Part shown: in pieces, positions 8,663-18,245 of the stretch
Layout: every line of letters starts with the position of its first letter
How positions within the stretch are numbered: the first letter of the stretch is position 1
Source: Candidatus Coatesiibacteriota bacterium
GTDB lineage: Bacteria; RBG-13-66-14; B26-G2; JAUVZD01
Assembly (NCBI GenBank): GCA_030602715.1
Contig: JAUVZD010000003.1
Location: forward strand, 1-64,000
DNA length: 64,000 bases
Direction: 5' to 3'
Made by a program: the position numbers and the translations under genes
The notes under the pieces: generated by a model
The model's input: only the letters and a program-made list of their open reading frames with translations
Database searches by the model: none
Told to the model about the DNA's origin: nothing

Positions 8663-9214
8663 ATGTCAAGAATCGGTAAGAGACCTATTACGCTTCCTGA
8701 ATCGGTGAAAGTCTCCACTGAGGGGGATACCATCACCATTGAGGGACCGAAGGCGAAGTTATCCCACAAGATTCATCCCTTGATCACCGTGACCGTGGAT
8801 GAGGGTGAGATAGTATGCACCCGTCCCAATGATACCAAGGAGGCTAAACAATTGCACGGGCTTACCCGCACCTTACTGGGGAATATGGTGCAGGGGGTGA
8901 CCGAGGGTTTTCAGAGGAAGTTGTTCATCAAAGGCATTGGATATCGGGCAAGTGTTGACGGCAGTAAACTGAATCTCTCCGTGGGGCAGTCCCATCCGGT
9001 GATAATTGAGGTTCCCCCGGGGATAAACATCACCGTGGAGGAGAATACAATCATCTCTGTGAGCGGGGCGGATAAACAGATGGTGGGCTTCGTAGCCGCC
9101 CAGATTCGCTCCTGGCATCCGCCGGACCCTTATGTCCGTAAGCCGGACCCCCAGAAGGGCATCTTCTACGAGGGGGAACGGGTCAAATTAAAGGTGGGCA
9201 AGACCGGGGCGTAG
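8663..9214 (+). CDS. rplF: 50S ribosomal protein L6
   Basis: L6 lies near the factor-binding site of the 50S. The 183-residue sequence starts MSRIGKRPITLPESVKV and has the second-domain signature KLNLSVGQSHPVIIEVPPGI, then PYVRKPDPQKGIFYEGERVKLKVGKTGA. It lies 33 nt downstream of rpsH and 57 nt before rplR. Nothing is unusual. Confidence 0.97.
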   Translation: MSRIGKRPITLPESVKVSTEGDTITIEGPKAKLSHKIHPLITVTVDEGEIVCTRPNDTKEAKQLHGLTRTLLGNMVQGVTEGFQRKLFIKGIGYRASVDGSKLNLSVGQSHPVIIEVPPGINITVEENTIISVSGADKQMVGFVAAQIRSWHPPDPYVRKPDPQKGIFYEGERVKLKVGKTGA

Positions 9215-9271
9215 CTATTGGAACCTGCTGGATGTACTCAGAAGGGAAAATTTTGGCTGTGAGGAGAATAG

Positions 9272-9634
9272 ATGGCTAAAGAGTTACAATCTGCTCGCAA
9301 AAGACGGCACAGACGGGTGCGTAAAAAGCTCTCCGGAAGCGCTGAAAGGCCTCGTCTGTGTGTCTATCGCAGTCTTCAGCACATATATGCCCAACTAGTA
9401 GATGACGAGAAGAGCAACACCCTGGTCGCTGTATCTACACTATCCAAAGAATTATCCTCCAAGGTTAAATATGGGGGAAATGTTGAGGTGGCAAAACTGG
9501 TCGGGGAACTGCTTGCCAAGAAGGCTCAGGAAGCGGGGATTACCCGGGTGATATTTGACCGTGGGGGTAATCTATACCACGGTCGGGTGAAGGAGCTTGC
9601 GCAAGCGGCAAGAGAGGGAGGTTTGAAGTTTTAG
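9272..9634 (+). CDS. rplR: 50S ribosomal protein L18
   Basis: L18 binds 5S rRNA. The 120-residue sequence has the family core [47 protein letters not shown] and the C-terminal [39 protein letters not shown] ribosome-binding site precedes the ATG. It sits between rplF and rpsE as expected. Confidence 0.97.
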   Translation: MAKELQSARKRRHRRVRKKLSGSAERPRLCVYRSLQHIYAQLVDDEKSNTLVAVSTLSKELSSKVKYGGNVEVAKLVGELLAKKAQEAGITRVIFDRGGNLYHGRVKELAQAAREGGLKF

Positions 9635-9696
9635 GCTCATTGGTTTTTTAGATATTTTTCATAAACGAATGGTTGCATAGATATGGGGGTTTCCGT

Positions 9697-10824
9697 GTGA
9701 AGCGTGATTCGGATCAGCAGGATGAATTAGTAGATAAAGTAGTTTATATAAACCGGGTGGCTAAGGTGGTGAAGGGCGGGCGTCGCTTCCATTTCAGCGC
9801 TCTGGTGGTGGTAGGCGACCGCAGAGGCCGGGTAGGCGTAGGTCTGGGTAAGGCTAACGAGGTCTCCGAGGCGGTGCGTAAAGGGGTGGACCTGGCTAGA
9901 AAGAGCATCTTCTCCTTCTCCAAGCTCGGCGGCACCCTGCCTCATCGCATTATCGGACGCTTCGGGGCGGCGAGGGTTCTGCTTAAGCCAGCCCGACCGG
10001 GCACCGGTCTGATAGCCGGGGGAGCGGTGAGAGCTCTCCTGGAGGTGGGAGGGGTGACCGACGCTTTTACTAAATGTATCGGCACCAATAACCCCCACAA
10101 TGTGCTCAAGGCTACAGTGGACGGGCTGAAGAGGATGATGTACCCCCGCAGGGTGATGGAGATGAGGGGGAAGGAGATTCCTCGTTTTATGCGTCTTTTG
10201 GAGCATGACAAGGAACACCGCAAGGTTTGGGAGGAAGAGTTAGCCAGGGAGCGGGCGAAAGCGGAGGCTGAGGAGCGGCGTAAAGCAGCCCGTAAGAAGG
10301 AGAGGGGTGGGGCTAAAGGGCGCCGCAGGAAGGGCGCTAGACGAGAGGAGAAACCGAAAGGGAAGGCGGTAGTGAAGGAGAAGGCGGAGGAGAAGAGGGC
10401 CGAGGTGGAGAAGGCAGTGAAGGAGAAGGCGGAGGAGAAGAGGACCGAGGAGGAGAAGGCAGTGGGGGAGAAGGCGGAGGAGAAGAGGACCGAGGAGGAG
10501 AAGGCAGTGGAGGAGAAGGCGGAGGAGAAGAGGGCCGAGGAGGAGAAGGCTGTGGAGGAGAAGGCGGAGGAGAAGAGGACCGAGGAGGAGAAGGCAGTGG
10601 AGGAGAAGGCGGAGGAGAAGGAGACCAAGGTGGCGAAGCCTGAGGTGGAGAAGGAGACCGAGGTGGCGAAGACCGAGGAGGAGAAGGCAGTGGAGGAGAA
10701 GGCGAAGGAGAAGAAGCCAAAGGCGGAAAAATCCGAGACGGAGCCGAAGAAAGATCAGAAGAGTGAGGAGAAGTCAAAGGCTTCCGGAGATAAGAAGAAG
10801 GAAGCGCAGAGCGACGAGGTCTAA
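9697..10824 (+). CDS. rpsE: 30S ribosomal protein S5 with long repetitive C-terminal tail
   Basis: S5 helps keep decoding accuracy at the mRNA entry. The core (about 165 residues) has [42 protein letters not shown] and the second domain with [25 protein letters not shown]. The start is taken as GTG 9697, 7 nt after GGGGG; TTG 9673 would add 8 residues. Beyond about residue 180 the protein runs on for roughly 195 residues of Lys/Glu/Ala, including five tandem 15-residue units. S5 normally ends near 165-170. The tail is expected to be helical or disordered and strongly charged. Confidence 0.95.
   Translation: MKRDSDQQDELVDKVVYINRVAKVVKGGRRFHFSALVVVGDRRGRVGVGLGKANEVSEAVRKGVDLARKSIFSFSKLGGTLPHRIIGRFGAARVLLKPARPGTGLIAGGAVRALLEVGGVTDAFTKCIGTNNPHNVLKATVDGLKRMMYPRRVMEMRGKEIPRFMRLLEHDKEHRKVWEEELARERAKAEAEERRKAARKKERGGAKGRRRKGARREEKPKGKAVVKEKAEEKRAEVEKAVKEKAEEKRTEEEKAVGEKAEEKRTEEEKAVEEKAEEKRAEEEKAVEEKAEEKRTEEEKAVEEKAEEKETKVAKPEVEKETEVAKTEEEKAVEEKAKEKKPKAEKSETEPKKDQKSEEKSKASGDKKKEAQSDEV
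10381..10620 (+). repeat. 45-bp tandem repeat inside rpsE
   Basis: Five full 45-bp units start at 10381, 10426, 10471, 10516 and 10561, and a partial sixth covers 10606-10620. Each encodes the 15-residue unit [15 protein letters not shown] with few changes (mostly R-A or R-T and E or V/G swaps). The near identity at DNA level suggests recent expansion or contraction by slippage or unequal recombination. Confidence 0.9.
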
Positions 10825-10862
10825 ATAACCTTAGTGGGCTTTTCCTGGATTTTGGAGAGCGC

Positions 10863-11051
10863 ATGGCTGAAGGAAAGAAGATAAAGATAACTCTGGTGCG
10901 AAGTGTAATCGGTCGTCCCCCGGACCAAAGGGGAACCGCAAGAGCTCTGGGACTGACCAAGAGGGGAAAGACGGTGGTGCATAACGATACCCCTCAGATT
11001 AGGGGTATGGCTCATAAAATCCGCCACTTGGTAACTGTTGAGGAGATTTAG
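10863..11051 (+). CDS. rpmD: 50S ribosomal protein L30
   Basis: The 62-residue product matches L30: [57 protein letters not shown]30 is a small 50S protein absent from some lineages. It follows the S5 gene by 38 nt and precedes rplO, the normal spc order. A TTGGAGAG site precedes the ATG. Confidence 0.95.
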   Translation: MAEGKKIKITLVRSVIGRPPDQRGTARALGLTKRGKTVVHNDTPQIRGMAHKIRHLVTVEEI

Positions 11052-11077
11052 GAAGAAGATTGTTGAGGACAAGATTG

Positions 11078-11548
11078 ATGGTTGAAAAAGAGAATTCTGC
11101 CATGAAAATCGGTAATTTGAGCCCCAACCCAAAAGCGAAGAAGAGACGCAAGCGTGTGGGACGAGGTGGTTCCTCCGGATATGGGGGGACCAGCGGTCGT
11201 GGCACAAAGGGGCAGAAAGCCCGCTCCGGCGGTGGGGTTAGGCGAGGCTTTGAGGGTGGGCAGATGCCCCTGCAGAGGAGGCTTCCTTCAAGGGGTTTCA
11301 AGCGACCTGTGAAAGTGCTTGAGGATTGGGCGGTGGTGAATGTGGGCATGTTGAACCGCTTTCGGGCGCAGAGTGAGGTGGGGATGGAGCAGTTTTCCGA
11401 GGAGGGCTTGATTCCCCGAAAGGTTGTAAAAGTGAAGATTCTGGGAGATGGGGAGTTGAAGAAGGCTTTGACGGTGAGAGCGCATAAGTTCTCGGGAAGC
11501 GCCCAAAAGAAGATTGAGACAGCTGGTGGAAAGGTGGAGGTGATATAG
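11078..11548 (+). CDS. rplO: 50S ribosomal protein L15
   Basis: L15 is a late-assembly 50S protein. The glycine- and arginine-rich N-terminus [50 protein letters not shown] is unmistakable. ATG 11078 has TGAGG 9 nt upstream. ATG 11102 gives [17 protein letters not shown], closest to the family start, and is an alternative. The stop directly abuts secY with a 1-nt gap. Confidence 0.95.
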   Translation: MVEKENSAMKIGNLSPNPKAKKRRKRVGRGGSSGYGGTSGRGTKGQKARSGGGVRRGFEGGQMPLQRRLPSRGFKRPVKVLEDWAVVNVGMLNRFRAQSEVGMEQFSEEGLIPRKVVKVKILGDGELKKALTVRAHKFSGSAQKKIETAGGKVEVI

Positions 11549-11549
11549 G

Positions 11550-12857
11550 GTGTTTGATGGTTTTCGCAACACATTTAAGATACCGGACCTGAGAAACCGC
11601 ATCCTATTCACCCTGTCTCTGCTTTTTGTATATCGCATAGGCGGGCACATTCCCCTGCCGGGAATAGATTATGAGTCCCTGGCGGAGTTTTTCGCCGGAC
11701 AGCAGGGGCTTTTCGGTCTGCTGGATATGTTCGCCGGGGGAAACCTGCGCAAGGCGACCATATTTGCCTTGGGCATTATGCCCTACATCTCCAGCTCAAT
11801 TATCTTCCAGCTCCTCACCGCAGTTATCCCCTACCTGGAAAAACTTTCCAAGGAGGGTGAGTCGGGGCGCAAAAAGATTACCCAATATACCCGTTACGGA
11901 ACGCTGATTCTTGCTGCGGTTCAATCTATGGGTATCGCCGTCTGGCTGGAGTCCAGTCCGGGAGGGATGCAGTTGGTCGCCACTCCGGGCTGGGGTTTCA
12001 GACTGCTTACCATGATCACTCTGACCTCCGGGACCGCTTTCATAATGTGGTTGGGGGAGAAGATTACTGAACGTGGAATCGGCAACGGTATTTCGCTCAT
12101 AATCTTCGTGGGTATAGTCGCCAGTTTCCCCGGCGGGGTGATTAAGACCGTTGCTCAGGTGATTTCAAAAGCCATGTCGGTGCCGGTGCTGATTTTGATA
12201 GGGGTCATCATGGTTCTGGTGGTGGCTGCGGTGGTGATAATGCAACAGGGACAGCGGCGAGTGCGGGTGCAATATGCCAAACGGGTGGTGGGACGCCGGG
12301 TCTATGGTGGTCAGGGGACCCATATCCCCCTGCGGGTCAATACCGCCGGGGTTATCCCGGTCATCTTCGCCAGCTCGGTGATTATGTTCCCGCAGACGAT
12401 TTTAACCTTCATGAATCCCGACCCGGCAGGCCTTATGGCTCGCATTGCTGGCATGTTTACCCCCGGACACTGGCTCTATTACCTCTTTGATGTGGTGCTG
12501 ATTATCTTCTTCACCTATTTCTATACCGCCATCGTCTTAAACCCGCAGGATATGGCTGATAACATGAAGAAATACGGTGGGTTTATCCCCGGCATTCGCC
12601 CGGGCAAGAACACCGCAGAATATATTGACCGCATCCTGACCCGTATCACCCTGGCGGGAGCGGTATTTCTGGCGATGATAGATATAATGCCCACATTCCT
12701 TTACCGCTTGTTCAATGTGCCCTTCTGGTTCGGGGGCACCGGTTTACTCATCGTGGTCGGCGTGGCTCTGGATACTATGCGTCAGGTGGAGTCTCACCTG
12801 CTGATGCGCCACTACGACGGATTTGTGAGGAAAGGGCGCCTCAGGGGGAGGGTGTAG
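11550..12857 (+). CDS. secY: Preprotein translocase subunit SecY
   Basis: SecY is the channel of the Sec translocon in the inner membrane. The 435-residue product has about ten membrane segments. It starts MFDGFRNTFKIPDLRNRILFTLSLLFVYRIGGHIPLPGID, carries the conserved cytosolic loop QQGQRRVRVQYAKRVVGRRVYGGQGTHIPLRVNTAGVIPVIFASSV, and ends with MRHYDGFVRKGRLRGRV. Translation starts at GTG. The stop abuts the adk TTG start with no gap. Its place inside the spc operon is standard. Confidence 0.97.
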   Translation: MFDGFRNTFKIPDLRNRILFTLSLLFVYRIGGHIPLPGIDYESLAEFFAGQQGLFGLLDMFAGGNLRKATIFALGIMPYISSSIIFQLLTAVIPYLEKLSKEGESGRKKITQYTRYGTLILAAVQSMGIAVWLESSPGGMQLVATPGWGFRLLTMITLTSGTAFIMWLGEKITERGIGNGISLIIFVGIVASFPGGVIKTVAQVISKAMSVPVLILIGVIMVLVVAAVVIMQQGQRRVRVQYAKRVVGRRVYGGQGTHIPLRVNTAGVIPVIFASSVIMFPQTILTFMNPDPAGLMARIAGMFTPGHWLYYLFDVVLIIFFTYFYTAIVLNPQDMADNMKKYGGFIPGIRPGKNTAEYIDRILTRITLAGAVFLAMIDIMPTFLYRLFNVPFWFGGTGLLIVVGVALDTMRQVESHLLMRHYDGFVRKGRLRGRV

Positions 12858-13493
12858 TTGTTCCGGCGGCTGATACTTCTCGGTCCCCCCGGGGGTGGGA
12901 AGGGAACCCAGGCAGGGCTGCTTGCCGAAAAATATTCGCTTTATCATATATCAACAGGCGAGGTTCTAAGGCGTGCGGTGAGGGAGGAGAGTGAGCTGGG
13001 AAGGAAGGTGGAGGAAATTTTAAGTCGGGGGGATTTGGTTCCGGACGAGCTGATGGTGGATATTATTAAGGAAAATTTAACTGAAGATAGAGCCACCGAC
13101 GGCTTTATATTGGACGGTTTTCCCCGCACCGTTCCTCAGGCGCAAGCCCTGAAGGAGAACGGAGTTGAGATAGACCGGGTTCTATTTCTGGATGTTCCCC
13201 GAGATGTGCTGGTGAAGCGACTCAAAGGTCGTCGGGAATGTCCCAGTTGTAAGTCCATCATAAATGCGGAGTCATCCTCAGTGCTTGACGATGGTGCTTG
13301 TCCACAGTGTGGGGAGAAACTGGAGCGCAGGGAAGACGACACCGAGGAGACGATTAACAAACGGCTGGAGATATATTTTCGGCGCACCCATCCGTTGATA
13401 GATTTTTATCGCCAGCGGGGTCTGCTGGTGGATATTGACGGCGACCAGAATCCGGAGATGGTATTTCAGGAAATCTGCGATGCCTTGGAATAG
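12858..13493 (+). CDS. adk: Adenylate kinase, zinc-LID type
   Basis: Adenylate kinase converts ATP plus AMP into two ADP. The P-loop GPPGGGKGTQ is at residues 9-18. The AMP-binding region has the DGFPRT motif, and the LID domain carries two cysteine pairs (CPSC and CPQC, about residues 130-155) that would bind structural zinc, as in many Gram-positive and thermophilic enzymes. The 211-residue length is normal for the long form. The start is TTG at 12858, immediately after the secY stop, which suggests coupling. Confidence 0.96.
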   Translation: MFRRLILLGPPGGGKGTQAGLLAEKYSLYHISTGEVLRRAVREESELGRKVEEILSRGDLVPDELMVDIIKENLTEDRATDGFILDGFPRTVPQAQALKENGVEIDRVLFLDVPRDVLVKRLKGRRECPSCKSIINAESSSVLDDGACPQCGEKLERREDDTEETINKRLEIYFRRTHPLIDFYRQRGLLVDIDGDQNPEMVFQEICDALE

Positions 13494-13509
13494 TTGAGGG
13501 AGAGTAACT

Positions 13510-14319
13510 TTGAGCGGTTTACTTGATGAGGTTTCCACCAGGTTTCGCTCCACGACCGCGATTCATCTGCGTAACGCCTGGGAGATCGAAAAGCTCCGGG
13601 CGAGCAATCAGGTGGTGGTGGAGACCCTAAACCTCCTTCGGGAGCATATCAAGCCGGGGACCTCCACCCTTCGGTTGGATAAGATGGCTGAAGATAACAT
13701 TCGTAGTAAGGGCGCCCTTCCAGCCTTCAAGGGGTATCGGGGTTTTCCGGCGACCATCTGCGCCAGCATCAACCACCAGCTGGTGCACGGCATCCCCTCA
13801 AAGAAGAAGATATTGAAAGAGGGAGATATCATAACCATAGATTGCGGAGCCGAGATGGAGGGATACTTTGGCGATGCCGCTGTAACCTACGCCGTGGGGG
13901 AGATAGACCAGCGCCGGCGCCTGCTCTTGGAGACCACCAAGCAGTGTCTTCTGGAAGCGATTGAGAAGATGCGGGTGGGCTTCCGACTCTACGACCTCTC
14001 CGCCACCATCCAGGAGATTGCCGAGGGGGCGGGGTTCAATGTGGTGCGGGAATATACCGGGCACGGCATCGGCGCCAAGATGCACGAGCCCCCGCTCATA
14101 CCCAACTATGGCACCGCCGGAATGGGTCCCCGGCTCAAGGCGGGCATGGTCTTTGCCCTGGAACCTATGCTCATTGATGGAGATTTTCGTGTGGAGGTAG
14201 CAGACGACGGCTGGACGGTATATCCTAAGGACAAGAGCCTGACCGCCCACTTTGAGCATACTGTGGTAGTCACCGAAGGGGAGCCCCAGGTGCTCTCCGA
14301 GGGGATAATCTGGGATTGA
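13510..14319 (+). CDS. map: Methionine aminopeptidase, type I
   Basis: This enzyme removes the initiator methionine from nascent proteins. The five metal ligands are visible at D111, D122, H185, E218 and E249, in the segments TIDCGAEMEGYFGDAA, EYTGHGIG, VFALEPM and AHFEHTV, and H93 (LVHGIP) is conserved. Length is 269, slightly longer than the usual 250 because of an N-terminal extension. A TTG start after GAGGGAGAG is used. The spc-alpha position between adk and infA is typical. Confidence 0.95.
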   Translation: MSGLLDEVSTRFRSTTAIHLRNAWEIEKLRASNQVVVETLNLLREHIKPGTSTLRLDKMAEDNIRSKGALPAFKGYRGFPATICASINHQLVHGIPSKKKILKEGDIITIDCGAEMEGYFGDAAVTYAVGEIDQRRRLLLETTKQCLLEAIEKMRVGFRLYDLSATIQEIAEGAGFNVVREYTGHGIGAKMHEPPLIPNYGTAGMGPRLKAGMVFALEPMLIDGDFRVEVADDGWTVYPKDKSLTAHFEHTVVVTEGEPQVLSEGIIWD

Positions 14320-14355
14320 ACGGTCTCTTTTTGAGGAGATAGACGAACCGAACTT

Positions 14356-14574
14356 ATGGCAAAGGAAGGCACCATACAGCTTGAGGGCACGGTGATAGAG
14401 CCCCTACCCAACGCCATGTTCCGGGTGGAGTTGGATAACGGGCATCGCATCCTGGCGCATATCTGTGGCAAGATGCGTATGCACTTCGTGCGCATACTGC
14501 CCGGGGACAGGGTAAAGGTGGAGATGAGTTCCTATGACCCCAGCAGAGGGCGCATCACCTGGAGGTTCAAGTAG
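14356..14574 (+). CDS. infA: Translation initiation factor IF-1
   Basis: IF-1 binds the 30S A site during initiation. The 72-residue OB-fold protein has the family core [69 protein letters not shown]. Length is exactly typical. It lies between map and rpmJ. Confidence 0.97.
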   Translation: MAKEGTIQLEGTVIEPLPNAMFRVELDNGHRILAHICGKMRMHFVRILPGDRVKVEMSSYDPSRGRITWRFK

Positions 14575-14627
14575 GTTTCGTTGGGGGATATTTGCTTTTG
14601 GGGGCAATTGGTGAGAGAGGGAAGAAT

Positions 14628-14741
14628 ATGAAAGTAAGGTCATCAGTGAAGAAGATGTGTAGTAAGTGCAAAATTATAAGGCGTCGTGGTGTGGTTCGGG
14701 TCATCTGTGAGAATCCACGCCACAAACAGCGCCAGGGTTAA
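14628..14741 (+). CDS. rpmJ: 50S ribosomal protein L36
   Basis: This 37-residue ORF starts at ATG 14628 after a GAGAGGGAAG site and ends in TAA. It begins [20 protein letters not shown] and ends [11 protein letters not shown]. The zinc ligands CSKC, C and H are all present, so this is the cysteine-containing L36. L36 is the smallest 50S protein and lies between infA and rpsM in most bacteria. Confidence 0.95.
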   Translation: MKVRSSVKKMCSKCKIIRRRGVVRVICENPRHKQRQG

Positions 14742-14764
14742 GGGCGACTGGAGAAGGAGTTGTA

Positions 14765-15139
14765 ATGGCTCGTATAGCTGGAGTTGACCTGCCCCGCAAC
14801 AAGCGCTCGGTTATAGCGCTAACCTATATTTACGGCGTAGGCCGTTCCCGGGCGTCGGAGATTCTGAAGGAAGCCGGGGTGGGTGAGGATACCAAAGTCA
14901 AGGACCTGACCGAAGAGGATGTCAGTAAAATCCGCAAGCAGATAGAGGAGAGATATAAGGTTGAGGGAGCTCTGCGGGCGGAGACAGCTGGCAATATAAA
15001 GCGCCTTATCTCAATCGGGTGTTATCGGGGTCTGCGCCACAGGCGGGGGCTTCCGGTGCGTGGTCAGCGCACCCGTGACAACGCCCGCACCCGTAAGGGT
15101 CCCCGTAAGACCGTGAGCCGTAAACGCAAGAAGCTGTAG
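14765..15139 (+). CDS. rpsM: 30S ribosomal protein S13
   Basis: S13 is in the 30S head and contacts the P-site tRNA and L5. The 124-residue sequence has [29 protein letters not shown] at the start and the basic C-terminus [46 protein letters not shown] site precedes the ATG. Confidence 0.97.
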   Translation: MARIAGVDLPRNKRSVIALTYIYGVGRSRASEILKEAGVGEDTKVKDLTEEDVSKIRKQIEERYKVEGALRAETAGNIKRLISIGCYRGLRHRRGLPVRGQRTRDNARTRKGPRKTVSRKRKKL

Positions 15140-15169
15140 TCCCATTATCCGTTTGGAGGATTTTAGTAT

Positions 15170-15559
15170 ATGGCTACACCGAAGAAGAAGTCGGCAAAGA
15201 AGGGTCACCGTGATGTCCTTGAAGGCATCGCCTATGTGAAGTCCAGTTTCAACAACACTATCGTGACCATCACCGATAAAGAGGGCAATGTTTTGGTCTG
15301 GGGAAGTGCGGGAACCTCCGGCTTTAAGGGGAGCAAGAAATCCACCGCCTTTGCCGCCCAATTGACTGCGGATGCTACCGCCAAGAAGGCAATAGAGATG
15401 GGTCTAAAAAAGATAGAGATACGTGTCAAGGGACCGGGCTCCGGTCGGGAGGCGGCGGTGCGCTCCTTGCAAGCCAGCGGTCTATTGGTTACCTCCATCA
15501 AGGACATCACTACCACACCGCATAACGGCTGTCGTCCACCCAAACGGCGGCGGGTCTGA
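15170..15559 (+). CDS. rpsK: 30S ribosomal protein S11
   Basis: S11 lies on the 30S platform near the mRNA exit. The 129-residue sequence carries [46 protein letters not shown] and ends with [17 protein letters not shown], the conserved rRNA-binding tail. It is preceded by a TTTGGAGG site and follows rpsM by 30 nt. Confidence 0.97.
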   Translation: MATPKKKSAKKGHRDVLEGIAYVKSSFNNTIVTITDKEGNVLVWGSAGTSGFKGSKKSTAFAAQLTADATAKKAIEMGLKKIEIRVKGPGSGREAAVRSLQASGLLVTSIKDITTTPHNGCRPPKRRRV

Positions 15560-15608
15560 TCACTTCGGATGGGTTGCTCTTCGGGAATGGATTTGAAAGG
15601 AAACTGGT

Positions 15609-16253
15609 ATGGCAAGATACACTGGACCTAGATGCAAGCTCTGTCGCCGTGAGGGGGAGAAGCTCTTTCTGAAGGGGGAGCGCTGTCGTGTGGGCAACAA
15701 GTGTCCTTTTGACCGCCAGCAGAAGCCGAAGGCATATCCCCCGGGAGAACATGGTCTTCGCCGACCGAAGTTCTCCGACTACGGTGTTCAGCTCAGAGAG
15801 AAGCAGAAGGTGCGTCGGGTCTATGGGGTCCTGGAACGCCAGTTCCGCCGTTACTTTGCTAAAGCCGAGAGCCTTAAGGGCATGACCGGAGAGAACCTGT
15901 TGCGCATCCTGGAGCTCAGGCTGGATAATTCCGTCTATCGTCTGGGGTTTTCCACCTCTCGTTCCCAGGCTCGTCAGTTGGTGGGTCATTGCCACATTAT
16001 GGTTAATGGGCGCAGAGTGGATATCCCCTCTTATATAGTTAAGGTGGGGGATGTAATCTCCGTCAAGGAGAAGAGCCGGGAACATCAGGCGGTGACCAAT
16101 GCAATGGAGCTGTTCTCCACCGGCTCAACGGTTCCCTGGTTGAAACGGGAGCCCAACTCCTTTGAGGGGGTGGTGGAACATCTTCCCGAGCGGGAGGAGA
16201 TTCCCGGCACCTTGCAGGAACAGTTGGTGGTGGAGTTCTACTCCAGAGTTTAG
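15609..16253 (+). CDS. rpsD: 30S ribosomal protein S4, zinc-binding form
   Basis: S4 nucleates 30S assembly and can repress its own operon. The 214-residue protein has the N-terminal zinc site C9, C12, C26 and C32 (CKLC, C, C), then QKPKAYPPGEHGLRRPKFSDYGVQLREKQKVRRVYGVLERQFRRYF. The S4 RNA-binding domain follows with GFSTSRSQARQLVGHCHIMVNGRRVDIPSY. Length is normal. Its place between rpsK and rpoA is the classic alpha-operon order. Confidence 0.97.
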   Translation: MARYTGPRCKLCRREGEKLFLKGERCRVGNKCPFDRQQKPKAYPPGEHGLRRPKFSDYGVQLREKQKVRRVYGVLERQFRRYFAKAESLKGMTGENLLRILELRLDNSVYRLGFSTSRSQARQLVGHCHIMVNGRRVDIPSYIVKVGDVISVKEKSREHQAVTNAMELFSTGSTVPWLKREPNSFEGVVEHLPEREEIPGTLQEQLVVEFYSRV

Positions 16254-16361
16254 TTTTATATTATTGACCGAGCCCGATGACGGGGGAGACGGTCAGTCAT
16301 TTTTTTCCGTTTATGGATGACCTCTAAAATACCGCCAAAATTATATTTGGGGGTGAATTGC

Positions 16362-17351
16362 GTGAGATGGACAGGACTTAAGCGACCGAGGACGATGGAA
16401 TTTGACGAGTCGGTGAGCACCGATTCTTTTGGGCGCTTAATTGTGGAGCCCTTTGAGCGAGGTATGGGAACCACCATCGGGAATGCACTAAGGAGGGTGT
16501 TGTTATCTTCGCTTGAGGGGGCGGCTATCACCTCGGTGAAGATTGACGGCGTTTCCCATGAATTCTCAACCATTCCCAATGTCATGGAAGATATGATAAA
16601 CATCTGCCTAAATATTAAGGGAGTGGTGGTTAGGTTGGATGCGGACCGGCCCAAAGTAATAACCATAGACGCCGCCGGCGAGGGGGAGATAAAGGCAAAG
16701 GATATACTCTGCGACCCGGATGTTCAGATAGTCAATCAGGAGCACCATATAGCCACACTTGTGGGGGATGGGAAACTGAAGATAGAGATGGAGGTTACCA
16801 AGGGGAGAGGGTATGTCCCTGCGCTGAGGGAGACACCGGAGGATGAGGTCATAGGCAAGATATATCTGGATGCCGACTACTCGCCCGTTCGGCATGTGAA
16901 ATATGAGGTGCAAGACACCCGGGTGGGTCAGCGCACCGACTATGACAAACTGATTTTAGATATTACCACCGACGGTTCCGTCTCCCCTCGGGAGGCGACA
17001 AACCAGGCAGCGGCGATACTCACCGAATATGTGGAGATATTTATTGATTTTGAAAAAGGACTGGACCGAGAGACCGAGGTCCTTGACGAGAAGAAGGAGC
17101 AGTTGAAAGAACTCCTTGCTCGCAATGTGAATGAGCTGGAGCTGTCCGTTCGCTCGGCGAACTGCCTCAAGTTGGCTGATATACAGACCATCGCCGACCT
17201 GGTGCAGAAGACGGAGATGGAGATGCTCAAATACCGCAACTTCGGTAGAAAATCGCTGAACGAGATAAAAGAGGTTCTGGCGGATATGGGGCTCTCCCTG
17301 GGAATGAAGGTTGACCTGGAGGAAGGGGTCGTCATTGAGGAGGAGAAATGA
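16362..17351 (+). CDS. rpoA: RNA polymerase alpha subunit
   Basis: Alpha nucleates RNA polymerase assembly, and its C-terminal domain binds UP elements and activators. GTG 16362 is preferred because TTGGGGGTG lies about 7 nt upstream and the product is then 329 residues, the usual length; GTG 16353 and ATG 16317 are other in-frame starts. The N-terminal domain has [49 protein letters not shown]. The C-terminal domain has [48 protein letters not shown]. It overlaps rplQ by 4 nt. Confidence 0.97.
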   Translation: MRWTGLKRPRTMEFDESVSTDSFGRLIVEPFERGMGTTIGNALRRVLLSSLEGAAITSVKIDGVSHEFSTIPNVMEDMINICLNIKGVVVRLDADRPKVITIDAAGEGEIKAKDILCDPDVQIVNQEHHIATLVGDGKLKIEMEVTKGRGYVPALRETPEDEVIGKIYLDADYSPVRHVKYEVQDTRVGQRTDYDKLILDITTDGSVSPREATNQAAAILTEYVEIFIDFEKGLDRETEVLDEKKEQLKELLARNVNELELSVRSANCLKLADIQTIADLVQKTEMEMLKYRNFGRKSLNEIKEVLADMGLSLGMKVDLEEGVVIEEEK

Positions 17352-17956
17352 GACACCGCAGGGCGAAATATCTGCTCAGCCGTAAGGTGGGGCATCGTAA
17401 TATGCTTCTCTCCAATATGGCTTCCGCGCTCATCAAGCATAAACGCATCCGCACCACCAAAACCAAAGCCAAAGCCCTTTCAATGATGGTGGAGAAGCTG
17501 GTGACCAAGGCTAAGAAAGGGGACCTGCACTCCCGGCGGCTGGTGACTCGCCACCTGCGCAATCCCCAGGCGGTCAAGGAGCTCTTTGAGGAGTTAGCCC
17601 CCCGCTATGAGGACCGTCCCGGGGGATATACACGCATATTGCTCACCGAACAGCGCCGTGGGGATGCGTCCCAGATGTGCATTATGGAGTTTGTGGATTT
17701 TGAGAAGGAGTTGACCGAGCGGGAGGAGAAGACCAAGAAGGCTAAAGTTGAAAGGCGGAGGAAGCGGGAGGAGGAGCGTGAAAAGGTGGAGGAGGAGATG
17801 GATGCTGAAGCCGCTGCAACCGCCGCTGAAGCTGAGGAGAGGGAGCGGATGTTAGAGCGTGAGGCACGCTCCAAGAAGGATAAGGAGCGTAAGGGTTTCT
17901 TCTTCCGCAGGCGAAAACGCAAAGACGAAGGGGGACCGAGCAAGAAGGGCAGTTGA
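17348..17956 (+). CDS. rplQ: 50S ribosomal protein L17 with charged C-terminal tail
   Basis: The first 118 residues are a standard L17: [43 protein letters not shown] and [31 protein letters not shown]17 lies near the tunnel exit. About 84 more residues follow, rich in Lys, Arg, Glu and Ala, with a final basic [10 protein letters not shown] cluster. The start overlaps the rpoA stop (ATGA). It is the last gene of the supercluster. Confidence 0.95.
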   Translation: MRHRRAKYLLSRKVGHRNMLLSNMASALIKHKRIRTTKTKAKALSMMVEKLVTKAKKGDLHSRRLVTRHLRNPQAVKELFEELAPRYEDRPGGYTRILLTEQRRGDASQMCIMEFVDFEKELTEREEKTKKAKVERRRKREEEREKVEEEMDAEAAATAAEAEERERMLEREARSKKDKERKGFFFRRRKRKDEGGPSKKGS

Positions 17957-17966
17957 TAGATATTAG

Positions 17967-18054
17967 GGAGGGTTAGCCTAATTGGTAAGGCAGCGGACTT
18001 GAAATCCGCCGGGCATTGCGACCCTTGGGGGTTCGAGTCCCTCACCCTCCGCCA
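17967..18054 (+). tRNA. tRNA-Ser(UGA)
   Basis: The acceptor strands GGAGGGT and ACCCTCC pair perfectly. The anticodon stem GCGGA/TCCGC encloses the loop CTTGAAA, with anticodon TGA. A long variable arm (class II) and a TTCGAGT T-loop are present. The 3' CCA is encoded. It lies 10 nt after rplQ and is probably co-transcribed with it. Confidence 0.97.
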
Positions 18055-18087
18055 GCAATTTTACTTTACATAATATTGCTTTGGTTG

Positions 18088-18096
18088 TGCTATAAT
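18088..18096 (+). promoter_or_regulatory. Extended -10 promoter before tRNA-Ser(GCU)
   Basis: TGCTATAAT (18088-18096) is a perfect extended -10 element lying 10 nt before the mature tRNA. TTTACA (18065-18070) is the best -35 candidate but with a long 20-nt spacer, so the extended -10 probably carries the activity. Confidence 0.55.
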
Positions 18097-18106
18097 CGCT
18101 ATAAAC

Positions 18107-18201
18107 GGAGAGGTGGCCGAGTTGGCTGAAGGCGTCCGCCTGCTAAGCGGATGTGGGGCTAAAAGGTCTCACCCAGGGTTCGAATCCCTGCCTCTCCGCC
18201 A
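18107..18201 (+). tRNA. tRNA-Ser(GCU)
   Basis: The acceptor stem GGAGAGG/CCTCTCC, anticodon stem TCCGC/GCGGA with loop CTGCTAA (anticodon GCT), a long class II variable arm, the T-arm CAGGG-TTCGAAT-CCCTG and an encoded CCA are all visible. Together with the preceding UGA gene it reads AGC/AGU and UCN serine codons. Confidence 0.97.
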
Positions 18202-18212
18202 GAACTGCAAGT

Positions 18213-18245
18213 CCCGCCCGGTTCATCTGGGCGGGTGCTTTGTTG
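18213..18245 (+). terminator. Rho-independent terminator after the tRNA-Ser genes
   Basis: CCCGCCC (18213-18219) pairs with GGGCGGG (18229-18235), with a short loop. TGCTTTGTT follows, a moderate T-rich tail. It would end the tRNA transcript and any read-through from rplQ. Confidence 0.6.

Noticed and set aside
10381-10620. CRISPR-like regular repeat
   Set aside because: The units are contiguous 45-bp coding repeats without spacers and stay in the S5 frame.
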